Assembly (NCBI GenBank): GCA_900320905.1
Contig: ONTZ01000018.1
Location: forward strand, 1-53,213
Source: an uncultured Prevotella sp.
Lineage (GTDB): Bacteria; Bacteroidota; Bacteroidia; Bacteroidales; Bacteroidaceae
Reading direction: 5' to 3'
DNA length: 53,213 bases
Below the pieces are notes generated by a model. The model was not told the origin of the DNA. It saw only the letters and a list, made by a program, of their open reading frames with translations, and made no database searches. The first letter of the stretch is position 1, and each line of letters starts with the position of its first letter. This document shows, one piece after another, positions 6,922-16,612 of this stretch. The translations under genes and the position numbers were made by a program.

Positions 6922-7554
6922 CTACTTCATGTCCAGGAACTGGCAGATTACCTTGTGCCAATAGTCCCAAGAATAGCCTACGGAGGGGTGGTTCACGGGC
7001 ATAATCTTCACCTTGGAGCCGTCTTTCAATGCATAGTTGCCACACTTGTTGATGTTACCATCTACCACGATGTCCGCATTCCACGACCACCGTTCGCCAG
7101 CAGGCATGTAGCCCCAAAGGCGCGAGCCCCACACGATGACATACTGCGGACGGTACTGTTCCAGCACATCGAAGAACGGCTCTGCCGCCTCTTCATACTG
7201 CCTGTTCGTACCGGCCTCACGAGGCCCGCCCATCGCCGCCTGCAGATAGTTGTAGAACACCACGGAGTTCCATATCCTCTTCCGTTCCGCCCAGTCCGTC
7301 TCATGTCCAACCAACGACCGTTCAAACTTCAGGTACGTTGACATCCACCGCTGCCTCTCCAGCGCTTCATTCAGATAGTCACTCACCACGCCGTTCGTAA
7401 AGGCGCAGCACTCTGGATGCACTCTTGCATTACCGCAGTCCTCGCATCCTTCTTCACAGTAATGACTTTCCCCGAGAATCATCACCCGCTTGCCGAATAT
7501 ACTGCCCGATGAGTAGGCTGAGCCTACAAAGGGTTTGAAAAAGATGTTTCTCAT
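6922..7554 (-). CDS. Uracil-DNA-glycosylase-fold-like protein
   Basis: 210 aa. Two stretches resemble the UDG superfamily signature motifs: RVMILGESHYC near residue 23 (in the place of the hhGExP/GQDPYH water-activating motif) and PVNHPSVGYSWDYW near residue 186 (in the place of the HPSPLS minor-groove loop). Between them is YVIVWGSRLWGYMP, which fits the central strand and helix. The N-terminal segment has a Cys cluster (CEEGCEDCGNARVHPECC) that could hold metal. Whether it excises uracil or is a non-enzymatic relative cannot be told. A broken partial duplicate of its C-terminal part lies immediately upstream at 7558-7669. Confidence 0.55.
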   Translation of the reverse strand: MRNIFFKPFVGSAYSSGSIFGKRVMILGESHYCEEGCEDCGNARVHPECCAFTNGVVSDYLNEALERQRWMSTYLKFERSLVGHETDWAERKRIWNSVVFYNYLQAAMGGPREAGTNRQYEEAAEPFFDVLEQYRPQYVIVWGSRLWGYMPAGERWSWNADIVVDGNINKCGNYALKDGSKVKIMPVNHPSVGYSWDYWHKVICQFLDMK

Positions 7555-7557
7555 ATC

Positions 7558-7669
7558 TTACCTTGCTGTTTCCTGTTTAACCCATTTGAATCCGTCCGTT
7601 TTAGTAATCACTGCCACGTCTATAGGCTCTCCCACCGCTGTTCTTTATGGCGTAGTTGACACACTTGTT
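7558..7669 (-). pseudogene. Broken partial copy of the UDG-like gene
   Basis: On the minus strand the first codons read NKCVNYAIKN, matching NKCGNYALKD of the neighbouring intact gene (about residues 168-177). After a one-base frame change the sequence stays open as IDVAVITKTDGFKWVKQET and stops just before the intact gene's ATG. I read it as the C-terminal remnant of a duplicated or replaced paralogue. It is too short and frameshifted to be a gene. Confidence 0.5.
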
Positions 7670-7674
7670 CAGCC

Positions 7675-8286
7675 TTAAGCTGCATTTCCAAATGCTTCTT
7701 TTTGCTCTGTTAGGATTTCAATTACTTCCTGAAGGTTCTTAATTTGGTTCTTTAATTTCTCAATATCTTCATTGTTGGCTCTATTCTTACTTTGAGCACG
7801 GCGAAGAGCTTCTTCTAAGTCCCGATTAATTTCTTTTTGCTTGTTAATTGCAGCTTGTAGTTTTTTAATAATTTCTCTGTACATGCGATCTTTTTCCTCT
7901 TGCTCCCTTTTGGCTTTTTTCTTCGCTCTGTAGTAAGCAATTCCTCCACCAACAACAAGAATTCCACCAACAACAGCCCCAATACCAGTAGCTGATAAAC
8001 CTGCACCAGCAGCAACTGCTCCACCGCCTGCGGCACCAGCTGCAGATAATGCCGCAATACCTAATCCTGACAATACCGTACCACTTACAACTGCTGCACT
8101 GCCAGCGGTGATTCCTGCACTGATAGCTAAGGCACTTGATGTTACACCTGTAACTGCTACGTATTTCCAGGTGTTGGAAGAATCTTTGTAAATACCAGTA
8201 GTTTCTTTAAGAGATTTGGATGGGTCGTTGATCACTTTTGATGCACCATCCACCATAAATTTAATTTTTGCAAGTTCTTTGTTCAT
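7675..8286 (-). CDS. Gly/Ala-rich membrane protein with C-terminal coiled coil, unknown
   Basis: About 203 aa from the ATG at 8286; the frame is open upstream to a TTG at 8307, but the ATG follows the upstream stop by 7 nt. Residues ~45-120 are a long run of Ala, Gly, Ser and Val with small-residue spacing (TAGSAAVVSGTVLSGLG, AGGGAVAAGAGLSATG), able to form two or three tightly packed membrane helices. Then KKKAKREQEEKDRMY begins a charged coiled coil to the end (AAINKQKEINRDLEEALRR, DIEKLKNQIKNLQEVIEIL). The layout recalls pore-forming or membrane-tethered proteins. It is paired with the 515-aa gene upstream; function unknown. Confidence 0.7.
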   Translation of the reverse strand: MNKELAKIKFMVDGASKVINDPSKSLKETTGIYKDSSNTWKYVAVTGVTSSALAISAGITAGSAAVVSGTVLSGLGIAALSAAGAAGGGAVAAGAGLSATGIGAVVGGILVVGGGIAYYRAKKKAKREQEEKDRMYREIIKKLQAAINKQKEINRDLEEALRRAQSKNRANNEDIEKLKNQIKNLQEVIEILTEQKEAFGNAA

Positions 8287-8293
8287 ACGATTT

Positions 8294-9841
8294 TTATTTA
8301 TTATCAAACATTTTTTCTAAATCGGCAAGTTCTTTTGCAGTAACTTTATCAATTTCTTCCTTGATAAATTGTTCCTTAACTTTAGTGATGAATCTGATGT
8401 CGGAGAACAAACGCCATAATGTAACAAGAAGTCCGCCTATGTCAAGTTTCTTTAAAGCGTCTCCCACATTGCCTGAATAAGCGTTTACTCCTACATACGC
8501 AAGATTTATACTAGAAGATATAACGTTCGAGTACAAAAGAATTTTTCTCGTTCGAACTTCATAGAAATCCCTACGATGGTCTTTTTCTGGATTGTAGAAA
8601 AATCCATGTAGTAAAGAAATTAGCATATTGATTAATATGGCGAAGGCTGCTTGAGAACCAACACGTGCCGCATCTTTGGCAAGACACAAAGCATCGTATT
8701 GCTCACTATACAATTTGCCCGCTAATTCTGGGCTAAAAGTGTCAAGAAGAGGAATAGGTAGTCCTCTTTCGGTAAAGACATCAGACTTTAAATGAGCATA
8801 TTGGGCAAACAAGGCAGCAGGAAGTCGATATTTGTCTTCTCTTAAACTATCATAGACTTCATAGAACATTACAGCAGCAGGAATCTTTTCCCCAAAAACG
8901 CCACCGGGATATTCAACACGATATGTCCCATAATTAAATTTTCTTGAACAAGTTATAGTACATGTCATGAGATTTGCAGTGCCAAAAATCCAACCTAAAA
9001 TTGGATCATGTCCTAATGTATTCTGCCTATGGGCACCCCTACCTCCATCCTCAAATCCTTCAGGACTACCATTTTGGGCATCATAAGGACATCTCCATTG
9101 AGTCTTACCGCCATCTGTTCTTTTATATTGTCCAAAAATGATGTCCTTCCATGTTGGATACTTTTCACTATTTATGTTCTCTTTATCACTATGCTCAGAA
9201 TTCCAAGTATTTAGTTCATCTTTTTTTTGCGCGTCACCTTCATAGCTACTAATACGTTCGCCTCTATCCCCTAAATCTCCTAAAACTTCTTGAATGACTA
9301 TCCATCTTGCTGTCTGTAGTGCTACTGCTATCATAAGGAAGGCAATGTCGACTTTACTCAGTTTTGTTTTTTGTGCAAATTCATCGTTAATTCTCGCTAT
9401 TTCCTCTTGACAATATTGAAATTCTTTTGCACTCAGCAAGTCTTCAAGTATGACCTCTCCTTCGATAGCCTCATTTGCTTTTTCTAACATATTGTTCCAT
9501 GCAGGGATCTCACTCAGTGAGATTTTTTCATCAGTCAAGAATTCGGTATTGTCAATAATATCGATACACTCTTGTTTTGTTATAGGATTAAGAATTTTTA
9601 CTGGATTTAAGCCTTTTTCCTTTGCCAATTTTAGTGCCTTTACCCGAAGTTCTTCTGACTTATGATATAATTCGCTTAGTTCTTGGTCTTGAGATTTACA
9701 ATCAGCATTTAGCATGTCCGTTGCTGTTTTCAACAACTCACTTCTTTGCTGAAGTTTTTGCAACTCATCTTGTTGCATCTTTATGATTTTATTCCGGTCA
9801 AGTTCTTCTTGACTATATTTATATTTACCTTTACGTTCCAT
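8294..9841 (-). CDS. 515-aa membrane-associated protein of unknown function
   Basis: I do not recognise a named family. Residues 1-75 form a coiled coil (KMQQDELQKLQQRSELLK). Hydrophobic segments follow at about 163-185 (VDIAFLMIAVALQTARWIVI), 288-300 (GWIFGTANLMTCTITC), 400-420 (AAFAILINMLISLLHGFF) and 440-460 (ILLYSNVISSSINLAYVGV). The end has LDIGGLLVTLWRLFSDIRFITKVKEQF. A central polar domain includes KTQWRCPYDAQNG and HRQNTLGHDPILG. The two genes 8294-9841 and 7675-8286 are 7 nt apart and both combine coiled coils with membrane segments, so they probably form one complex. Base composition is more AT-rich than the flanking housekeeping genes, consistent with acquisition. Confidence 0.75.
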   Translation of the reverse strand: MERKGKYKYSQEELDRNKIIKMQQDELQKLQQRSELLKTATDMLNADCKSQDQELSELYHKSEELRVKALKLAKEKGLNPVKILNPITKQECIDIIDNTEFLTDEKISLSEIPAWNNMLEKANEAIEGEVILEDLLSAKEFQYCQEEIARINDEFAQKTKLSKVDIAFLMIAVALQTARWIVIQEVLGDLGDRGERISSYEGDAQKKDELNTWNSEHSDKENINSEKYPTWKDIIFGQYKRTDGGKTQWRCPYDAQNGSPEGFEDGGRGAHRQNTLGHDPILGWIFGTANLMTCTITCSRKFNYGTYRVEYPGGVFGEKIPAAVMFYEVYDSLREDKYRLPAALFAQYAHLKSDVFTERGLPIPLLDTFSPELAGKLYSEQYDALCLAKDAARVGSQAAFAILINMLISLLHGFFYNPEKDHRRDFYEVRTRKILLYSNVISSSINLAYVGVNAYSGNVGDALKKLDIGGLLVTLWRLFSDIRFITKVKEQFIKEEIDKVTAKELADLEKMFDNK

Positions 9842-9897
9842 TGAAAATTTTTGATTTAAGAAAGTACTGATTCACCTGCTTCTTCAAATGTTAATTT

Positions 9898-10095
9898 TTA
9901 TAATTCTATTTGTCCTTGTCCATAGAATGTGAACGTTTTTCCTGTGCCCACCCTTTTCTTTGTATTCCCACTCCCGCACTTAGGGCAGTGCGGCAGGTTA
10001 ATGCCTGCCCTAATGCCACCCTCGGTGTAGAAGGTTTCGAAGGTCTCGCCACAATCCTTGCACTTGAATGTTGCCTTTCCCATTTTTGTAAGCAT
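9898..10095 (-). CDS. Small zinc-ribbon protein
   Basis: 65 aa. Two CxxC knuckles, FKCKDCGETFETFY and PHCPKCGSGNTKKR, make a zinc ribbon like the FmdB-type regulatory domain, followed by a short tail GKTFTFYGQGQIEL. Such proteins bind nucleic acid or protein partners. ATG at 10095 or 10083 could be the start; MGKATFKC from 10083 is the usual beginning in similar proteins. It follows the 110-aa gene by 22 nt and precedes the 515-aa gene by 56 nt, so it may belong to that module. Confidence 0.72.
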   Translation of the reverse strand: MLTKMGKATFKCKDCGETFETFYTEGGIRAGINLPHCPKCGSGNTKKRVGTGKTFTFYGQGQIEL

Positions 10096-10117
10096 GATAT
10101 GTTCCTCCTTTCTTTAG

Positions 10118-10390
10118 TTACTCCTTCCAGAGGGGTGTGCCGTCACTGTGGGTGAAGGCTTTGACAAGGGCATCCATGCCTTCATGGTTGCCCGCAGTCT
10201 TGGCACGAAGGAAGGCGGCTTGGGGCACGCCACGGGAGTTTCCGTAGGGGTGCTGGAAGCCAGAGTAGTTCTGGTTAATCCACTCGGTTAGTTCTTCTGA
10301 GGTCATGGTCTTGCCCTGTCGTGTCAGAGAGACTGCAAGTTCTATGACGCCTTCATATACCTTTTCTTTTAATTCTGTTTCAGTCATCAT
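10118..10390 (-). CDS. Small hypothetical protein, about 91 aa
   Basis: The frame is open to 10450, but ATG 10390 is preferred because the segment before it looks non-coding and a promoter box lies upstream at 10481. The product begins with a helical stretch (TELKEKVYEGVIELAVSLTRQGKTMTSEELTEWIN) followed by a compact C-terminal half (NSRGVPQAAFLRAKTAGNHEGMDALVKAF). No family is recognised. It looks like a small cytosolic DNA- or protein-binding module. First gene of a possible operon with the zinc-ribbon gene. Confidence 0.6.
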   Translation of the reverse strand: MMTETELKEKVYEGVIELAVSLTRQGKTMTSEELTEWINQNYSGFQHPYGNSRGVPQAAFLRAKTAGNHEGMDALVKAFTHSDGTPLWKE

Positions 10391-10480
10391 CGTTTTAAGT
10401 TTTTTTACTATATACACTGAGGCGCAGACTTCGCGCCGATATTCTTGCAACGGAGCAATGGCCTATGCCTTATCCGTTTG

Positions 10481-10488
10481 CAAAGATA
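10481..10488 (-). promoter_or_regulatory. -7 box before the 10118-10390 gene
   Basis: TATCTTTG on the minus strand, 90 nt before the ATG at 10390. No closer box is seen for this gene or for the zinc-ribbon and 515-aa genes after it, so it may drive the whole set. Confidence 0.5.
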
Positions 10489-10561
10489 ATGAATCTTTTT
10501 GAATTGACAATACTTTTTGGCGAAAAAGTTGCATAACTTCTGTCAATATCCCATCATCGAA

Positions 10562-11371
10562 TCAGAACACATGCCCCTTAATGCCGAGGAATCCATATTT
10601 CAGGCCATCTTCGAACTTGAAGCGCAGACTCAGTCCTTCGATACCAGATCGGATGGGTATCTCCTTGAAGTCATAGGGACGCTCCAGCAACCGAGTGATG
10701 CCTTTCAACATTTCATTAGGATAATAGTCAACAGTGGTGGATGACCTGTCGCCTGTAGCCACCTGTTCAGTATATCCATCGATGGCTTTGCCGTTCTCAT
10801 AGACACAACATTCTGTGAAAGTGGCGTCTTTGCGATTTCCGATCTTGGTCCAGATGCCAATAGGCAAGTCTTCTTCATCACACTGATAGGAGTAGATGTA
10901 GCGGTCGAGTACCAACTTGGTGGCTTTGCCGGTCAGATAGCCTTCGTGGAATTGGAAAGTATAGGCCTCTGTCTTTGTCCTCCCGTCCTCCGTCTCTCGC
11001 CAGGAATAGTTCATCGGGCCATCGAGCAAGCCGTTTTTGTAGTTGAGGGTGATTTTCGCTACCACCTTGTTGCCATACATGCTTCCATTGAAGGTGAGTG
11101 TCCACAATCCCTCCAGTTTGTCATCCTTGTACTGACCTGTCTCGGTGTAGGTAGAACCACCGTTTCGCTTGTCGATTCTCTTGTAGGTGTACTTGCCATC
11201 AAACATTCGCCTGCCGTCGTCACCCGTATAATAAGAATAGGTGGCCGCGCCGGCATTGCCACGACCGAAAGGACCATTGTAGGTCTGGTGTTCTTGCTGT
11301 GCGTTTACTGTCAGGGCAATGGCTGCAAATACGGCCACCACGAGACTTCTCTGAATCATTCTTCTTTTCAT
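10562..11371 (-). CDS. Secreted MORN-like repeat protein
   Basis: 269 aa with a signal peptide (residues 1-24, ending ALTVNAQ). The mature part has degenerate MORN-type beta-hairpin repeats, seen as the recurring pattern G-x-Y-x-x-x-x-x-x-G-x-W/P: FDGKYTYK, TGQYKDDKLEGLWTLTF, YKNGLLDGPMNYSW and FHEGYLTGKATKL. Proteins of this type are common in Bacteroidales envelopes and may mediate surface interactions, but no specific role is known. The start at 11371 follows a -7 box by 41 nt. It is transcribed divergently from ligA. Confidence 0.75.
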   Translation of the reverse strand: MKRRMIQRSLVVAVFAAIALTVNAQQEHQTYNGPFGRGNAGAATYSYYTGDDGRRMFDGKYTYKRIDKRNGGSTYTETGQYKDDKLEGLWTLTFNGSMYGNKVVAKITLNYKNGLLDGPMNYSWRETEDGRTKTEAYTFQFHEGYLTGKATKLVLDRYIYSYQCDEEDLPIGIWTKIGNRKDATFTECCVYENGKAIDGYTEQVATGDRSSTTVDYYPNEMLKGITRLLERPYDFKEIPIRSGIEGLSLRFKFEDGLKYGFLGIKGHVF

Positions 11372-11412
11372 TTGATACTGTCTTTAAGTGAATAAATACG
11401 AATATTATGGTG

Positions 11413-11420
11413 CAAAAGTA
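11413..11420 (-). promoter_or_regulatory. -7 box of the MORN-like gene
   Basis: TACTTTTG on the minus strand, 41 nt before the ATG at 11371. Confidence 0.55.
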
Positions 11421-11475
11421 TGATTCAGGTGTGCGAAAAAACTGCATAGTTGTGAAAAATCTCGCAAAAGTTTTG

Positions 11476-13696
<2,221 letters not shown>

Positions 13697-13698
13697 AG

Positions 13699-14730
13699 AT
13701 GAAACGACTCCTGACCATACTTTTCACTTTTCACTTCTCACTTTTCACTTCTACTGCGCAGTTCGTGACGGGAAATGAGCAAACGTACAAAGGCCCTGCC
13801 GATGCCCGTTGTCTCGACATCATGGGCGTCCCCCTCGAAGGTCCCGACTCCGTCTTTGTCCCTGCCCTGGAGAGTGTGGGCTTCGAGCGTGTCATCTCAG
13901 AGGATGACGAGCCAGGCGACTACTATTTCCGTGGAGACTACTATGGTATCAAGGCCAACCTCGTGGTGAGTGTCGATGAGAAGACGAAACTGCTCTCCAC
14001 CGCCCTCGTCACCAGCGGGCCTTACCGTACCTTCGCCCTCTACGACCGCAACAATCGTTACTTCCTCTTGAAACTGCAACGCCAGTACGGTAACTTCGAT
14101 GCCAAGGGCGACGGCTCACTCCACACGATGACTAATCTGGGATACATCAAGATATCCAACACCCTGCACGACGACAAGTCGCGCACCATCAAAGTATTCT
14201 ACCTGAATACGACACCTTATTACAAGGATGCCGTCAATATGGGTCTGAAAGGGGCTGTACAGGAAGTCATCACGGAGAATCCTGTGGCAGAGAACGGCAT
14301 TGAGCACTTCGACCCACAGGGCAAGAATACTGGCACCGACATCATCGACCGCCAATACTCCCCGACGGGTTATCTCGTCTCTGCCGCCATGCAGGAACCG
14401 ACGGGAGCCAAGAGTCTGCTGAGTTATGAGTACGACGAGGCGAACCGCCTCATCAAGCGCACCCTCACCAATACGACAGAAGGTATCCGAAGTGTGAATG
14501 AGTACTCCTACAACAGCGATGACGAGATCAAACAGCAGACGCAGAAAGTGTTCGACAAGAACAACGAGTGTATCGTCTCCATCACGATGAAGAACAACTA
14601 CACCGCCCACGACGATGAAGGCAACTGGACCAAAAACGAACTGAAACTGATGTACTGGGAAAAGGACCAGCAACCTCAGAACATGAACGTGACCCAGACC
14701 CGCACCATCAGTTACTGGGAGGACGACTGA
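13699..14730 (+). CDS. Secreted hypothetical protein, 343 aa
   Basis: Begins with a signal peptide whose hydrophobic core ([12 protein letters not shown]) is encoded by five TTTTCAC/TTCTCAC heptamers (13721-13755). The first half is a compact domain beginning EQTYKGPADARCLDIMGVPLEGPD. The second half has RHS/YD-like strands: SLLSYEYDEANRLIKRTL, NEYSYNSDDEIKQQTQK, and the end TQTRTISYWEDD. The next gene product ends with a similar EQTRTIEYYE, so the two share a C-terminal domain type. The gene starts 17 nt after ligA and is probably cotranscribed, although a functional link with DNA ligation is unlikely. Confidence 0.78.
   Translation: MKRLLTILFTFHFSLFTSTAQFVTGNEQTYKGPADARCLDIMGVPLEGPDSVFVPALESVGFERVISEDDEPGDYYFRGDYYGIKANLVVSVDEKTKLLSTALVTSGPYRTFALYDRNNRYFLLKLQRQYGNFDAKGDGSLHTMTNLGYIKISNTLHDDKSRTIKVFYLNTTPYYKDAVNMGLKGAVQEVITENPVAENGIEHFDPQGKNTGTDIIDRQYSPTGYLVSAAMQEPTGAKSLLSYEYDEANRLIKRTLTNTTEGIRSVNEYSYNSDDEIKQQTQKVFDKNNECIVSITMKNNYTAHDDEGNWTKNELKLMYWEKDQQPQNMNVTQTRTISYWEDD
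13721..13755. repeat. Five heptamer units inside a signal peptide
   Basis: TTTTCAC, TTTTCAC, TTCTCAC, TTTTCAC, TTCTACT. The same units occur at 39950, 45388 and 45610. Confidence 0.8.
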
Positions 14731-14764
14731 GAATTTTTGTTTAAAAAAATCCACAACGTGATTA

Positions 14765-14790
14765 AACCTTTTCGTAATTGTTACGTCTAA
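14765..14790 (+). promoter_or_regulatory. ECF-sigma-type promoter
   Basis: AACC at 14765-14768 and GTCTAA at 14785-14790 with a 16-base spacer fit the AAC / GTC class of extracytoplasmic-function sigma promoters. No TAnnTTTG box is found in this gap. It lies 46 nt before the ATG at 14837 and differs from the housekeeping-type promoters in the rest of the window. Confidence 0.55.
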
Positions 14791-14836
14791 GAGGCATCTA
14801 ACTTTTATCAACATTAATTAATTAACAAAAGAAAAA

Positions 14837-15346
14837 ATGAAAAAAGTATTTATGATGATTGCCATGGTGGCAGTAGCATTCACTGCACAGGCACAGACCA
14901 AGTTCCACGATGTAGAGGTTAACGAAGCCCAGGGTGCTGTCAAGAAGATCACCACCAACGTGATGGGTCAGGCACAGGTTGTTTCCTTCGACCAGAACGG
15001 TAAGCAGACCGAAGGTCTCAACGATGCCAAGTACGATGCTAACGGCTATCTGCAGTCAGCAAAAAGAACGATGTTCCAGGGTCAGGAGACCACCATCAAC
15101 TACAAGTGGGAGAACGGTAAGATCGTGAGCCAGTCAATGGAAATGATGGGCAACCAGATTGTCACCAAGTTGACTTACAACGACAAGGGTGCTGTTGCTG
15201 CTCAGTCGATGAACTTCGGCGGTCAGGAGATGAGCATGCCCTACACCGACTACAAGTATGACGCAAAGGGCAACTGGATCAGCCGCAAGATGTCTATGAT
15301 GGGTCAGGAGATGGAGCAGACCCGCACCATCGAGTACTACGAGTAA
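14837..15346 (+). CDS. Small secreted protein with YD-like strands
   Basis: 169 aa. Signal peptide at residues 1-20 (MIAMVAVAFTAQAQ). The mature protein is built of beta-strand repeats rich in Gln, Gly, Met and Tyr: AKYDANGYLQSAKRTMFQG, YKWENGKIVSQSMEMMG, YKYDAKGNWISRKMSMMGQ, ending EQTRTIEYYE. It resembles the C-terminal half of the 13699 product. Its separate ECF-type promoter suggests induction by an envelope signal. No enzymatic motif is visible, so a structural or stress-related envelope role is the most that can be inferred. Confidence 0.75.
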   Translation: MKKVFMMIAMVAVAFTAQAQTKFHDVEVNEAQGAVKKITTNVMGQAQVVSFDQNGKQTEGLNDAKYDANGYLQSAKRTMFQGQETTINYKWENGKIVSQSMEMMGNQIVTKLTYNDKGAVAAQSMNFGGQEMSMPYTDYKYDAKGNWISRKMSMMGQEMEQTRTIEYYE

Positions 15347-15368
15347 TCTATCCCAGACATAACAGAAC

Positions 15369-15401
15369 AAAGCGTGGTGAGAAATTCACCACGCTTTTTT
15401 T
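15369..15401 (+). terminator. Rho-independent terminator after the 14837 gene
   Basis: AAAGCGTGGTGA and TCACCACGCTTT form a 12-bp stem around a 5-base loop, followed by a run of T. Confidence 0.9.
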
Positions 15402-15436
15402 AATGACAAAACGGTCAATTTGTTTTTGTGCTTCCG

Positions 15437-15444
15437 TATCTTTG
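15437..15444 (+). promoter_or_regulatory. Orphan -7 box
   Basis: TATCTTTG after a terminator, 285 nt ahead of the next start, which has its own box at 15717. It may drive an untranslated RNA covering the palindrome at 15524-15557. Confidence 0.4.
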
Positions 15445-15716
15445 CAACGGCTTTGCGGCATCGGTCTATATTTTTTATTAAGATAGTCTTAATCAACTAT
15501 TCGAATAATTCCTTTGAGTCGTCCGAATAATCCCTATACCCTATAAGGGATTATTCGAATGAGTCGTTCGGATGGTTCCAATGACTTATTAAAACTGTCC
15601 GAATGAACCAAAGGTAAGGGGGTATTGCTTGGGAAAAAGAACAATTAGTAAGAGTCCGACATCAAGTCGAATACGGAAAAACTCAAAAAATTTTTGGTTT
15701 TCTTCTCACTTATTCG
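15445..15716. other. Structured intergenic region without a gene
   Basis: No credible protein-coding frame. CGAATAATCCCT (15524-15535) and AGGGATTATTCG (15546-15557) make a perfect 12-bp stem around a 10-base loop. It is followed by GTCGTTCGGATGGTTCC and further TCCGAATGA phrases. A related palindrome with the same core is at 34697-34736. Confidence 0.65.
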
Positions 15717-15724
15717 TACCTTTG
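15717..15724 (+). promoter_or_regulatory. -7 box of the patatin gene
   Basis: TACCTTTG, only 5 nt before the ATG at 15730. This decides that start and implies a nearly leaderless transcript. Confidence 0.65.
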
Positions 15725-15729
15725 TACCC

Positions 15730-16587
15730 ATGAAACGCGGACTGGTATTAGAAGGCGGTGCAATGAGGGGGCTGTTTACGGCAGGGATCCTTGATGTGAT
15801 GATGGAGGCAGGCATTGAGCCTGACGGTCTCATCGGCGTCTCTGCAGGGGCGGCCTTCGGGTGTAACTACAAGTCGAGACAGCCAGGACGCGCCCTCAGA
15901 TATAATAAGAGGTTCGCACGCGACAAGCGCTATTGCAGTTGGCTGTCGTGGTGGAAGACGGGCGACCTCTACAATGCTGAGTTCGGCTATCACATCATCC
16001 CCACGCAGTACGACATCTTCGACGACAAGGCCTTTGAGGAGAATCCGATGGAGTTCTATGCTGTCTGCACAGATGTGGAGACGGGGGAGGCCGTCTACAA
16101 GAAACTGGAAAAAAGCACGCCCCTCACCTACGACTGGATCCGTGCCTCTGCCTCGATGCCACTGGCCTCGAAAGTGGTGGAGTTGGAAGGCATGAAAGTG
16201 CTCGACGGGGGCGTGGCCGACTCCATTCCTTTGCAATACTTTGAGAGCATAGGCTACGACAGGAATGTTGTCATCCTGACCCAGCCCGACGGCTTCGTGA
16301 AAGAGCACAATAAGTTGATGCCCCTGATGCGCATTGCCCTCAGGAAATACCCCAAGATGATTGAGGCGATGGACAAGCGACACATCATGTATAATAAGGA
16401 ACTGGTGTATGTCTATGAGGCAGAGATGGCTGAACGTGCCCTCGTCATCCGTCCGGAAAAGCCTCTGCCCATCGGACATATATCCCACGACCCCGACGAG
16501 ATGCAGCGGGTGTATGATATCGGACGTGCCATGGGCGAACGATACATTGACCGCATCCTCGCCTTCTATGGTAATCATAATTGCTAA
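15730..16587 (+). CDS. Patatin-like phospholipase
   Basis: About 285 aa. A serine hydrolase with the patatin Ser-Asp dyad, expected to release fatty acids from phospholipids or related esters. The oxyanion loop is LEGGAMRGLFTAG (about residues 6-18), the nucleophile elbow is GVSAGA (Ser near 39), and the catalytic Asp lies in DGGVADS (near residue 160). No signal peptide or membrane segment is visible, so it is likely cytosolic, like the YjjU-type bacterial patatins. ATG 15730 is chosen over an in-frame upstream start because the promoter box sits inside the longer version. trmD follows 25 nt after the stop, across a heptamer repeat. Confidence 0.92.
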   Translation: MKRGLVLEGGAMRGLFTAGILDVMMEAGIEPDGLIGVSAGAAFGCNYKSRQPGRALRYNKRFARDKRYCSWLSWWKTGDLYNAEFGYHIIPTQYDIFDDKAFEENPMEFYAVCTDVETGEAVYKKLEKSTPLTYDWIRASASMPLASKVVELEGMKVLDGGVADSIPLQYFESIGYDRNVVILTQPDGFVKEHNKLMPLMRIALRKYPKMIEAMDKRHIMYNKELVYVYEAEMAERALVIRPEKPLPIGHISHDPDEMQRVYDIGRAMGERYIDRILAFYGNHNC

Positions 16588-16609
16588 TTACTAATTACTC
16601 ATTACTCAT
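16579..16609. repeat. Heptamer repeat between patatin gene and trmD
   Basis: AATTGCT, AATTACT, AATTACT, CATTACT, with the patatin stop codon (TAA, 16585-16587) inside the array. The same AATTACT unit recurs at 39040. Confidence 0.75.
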
Positions 16610-16612
16610 TAA

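Noticed and set aside
4777-7554. Prophage remnant
   Set aside because: Only a KilA-N fragment is phage-like; no integrase, capsid, tail or lysis gene is present.
15748-16578. 276-aa minus-strand open frame
   Set aside because: Shadow of the patatin gene.
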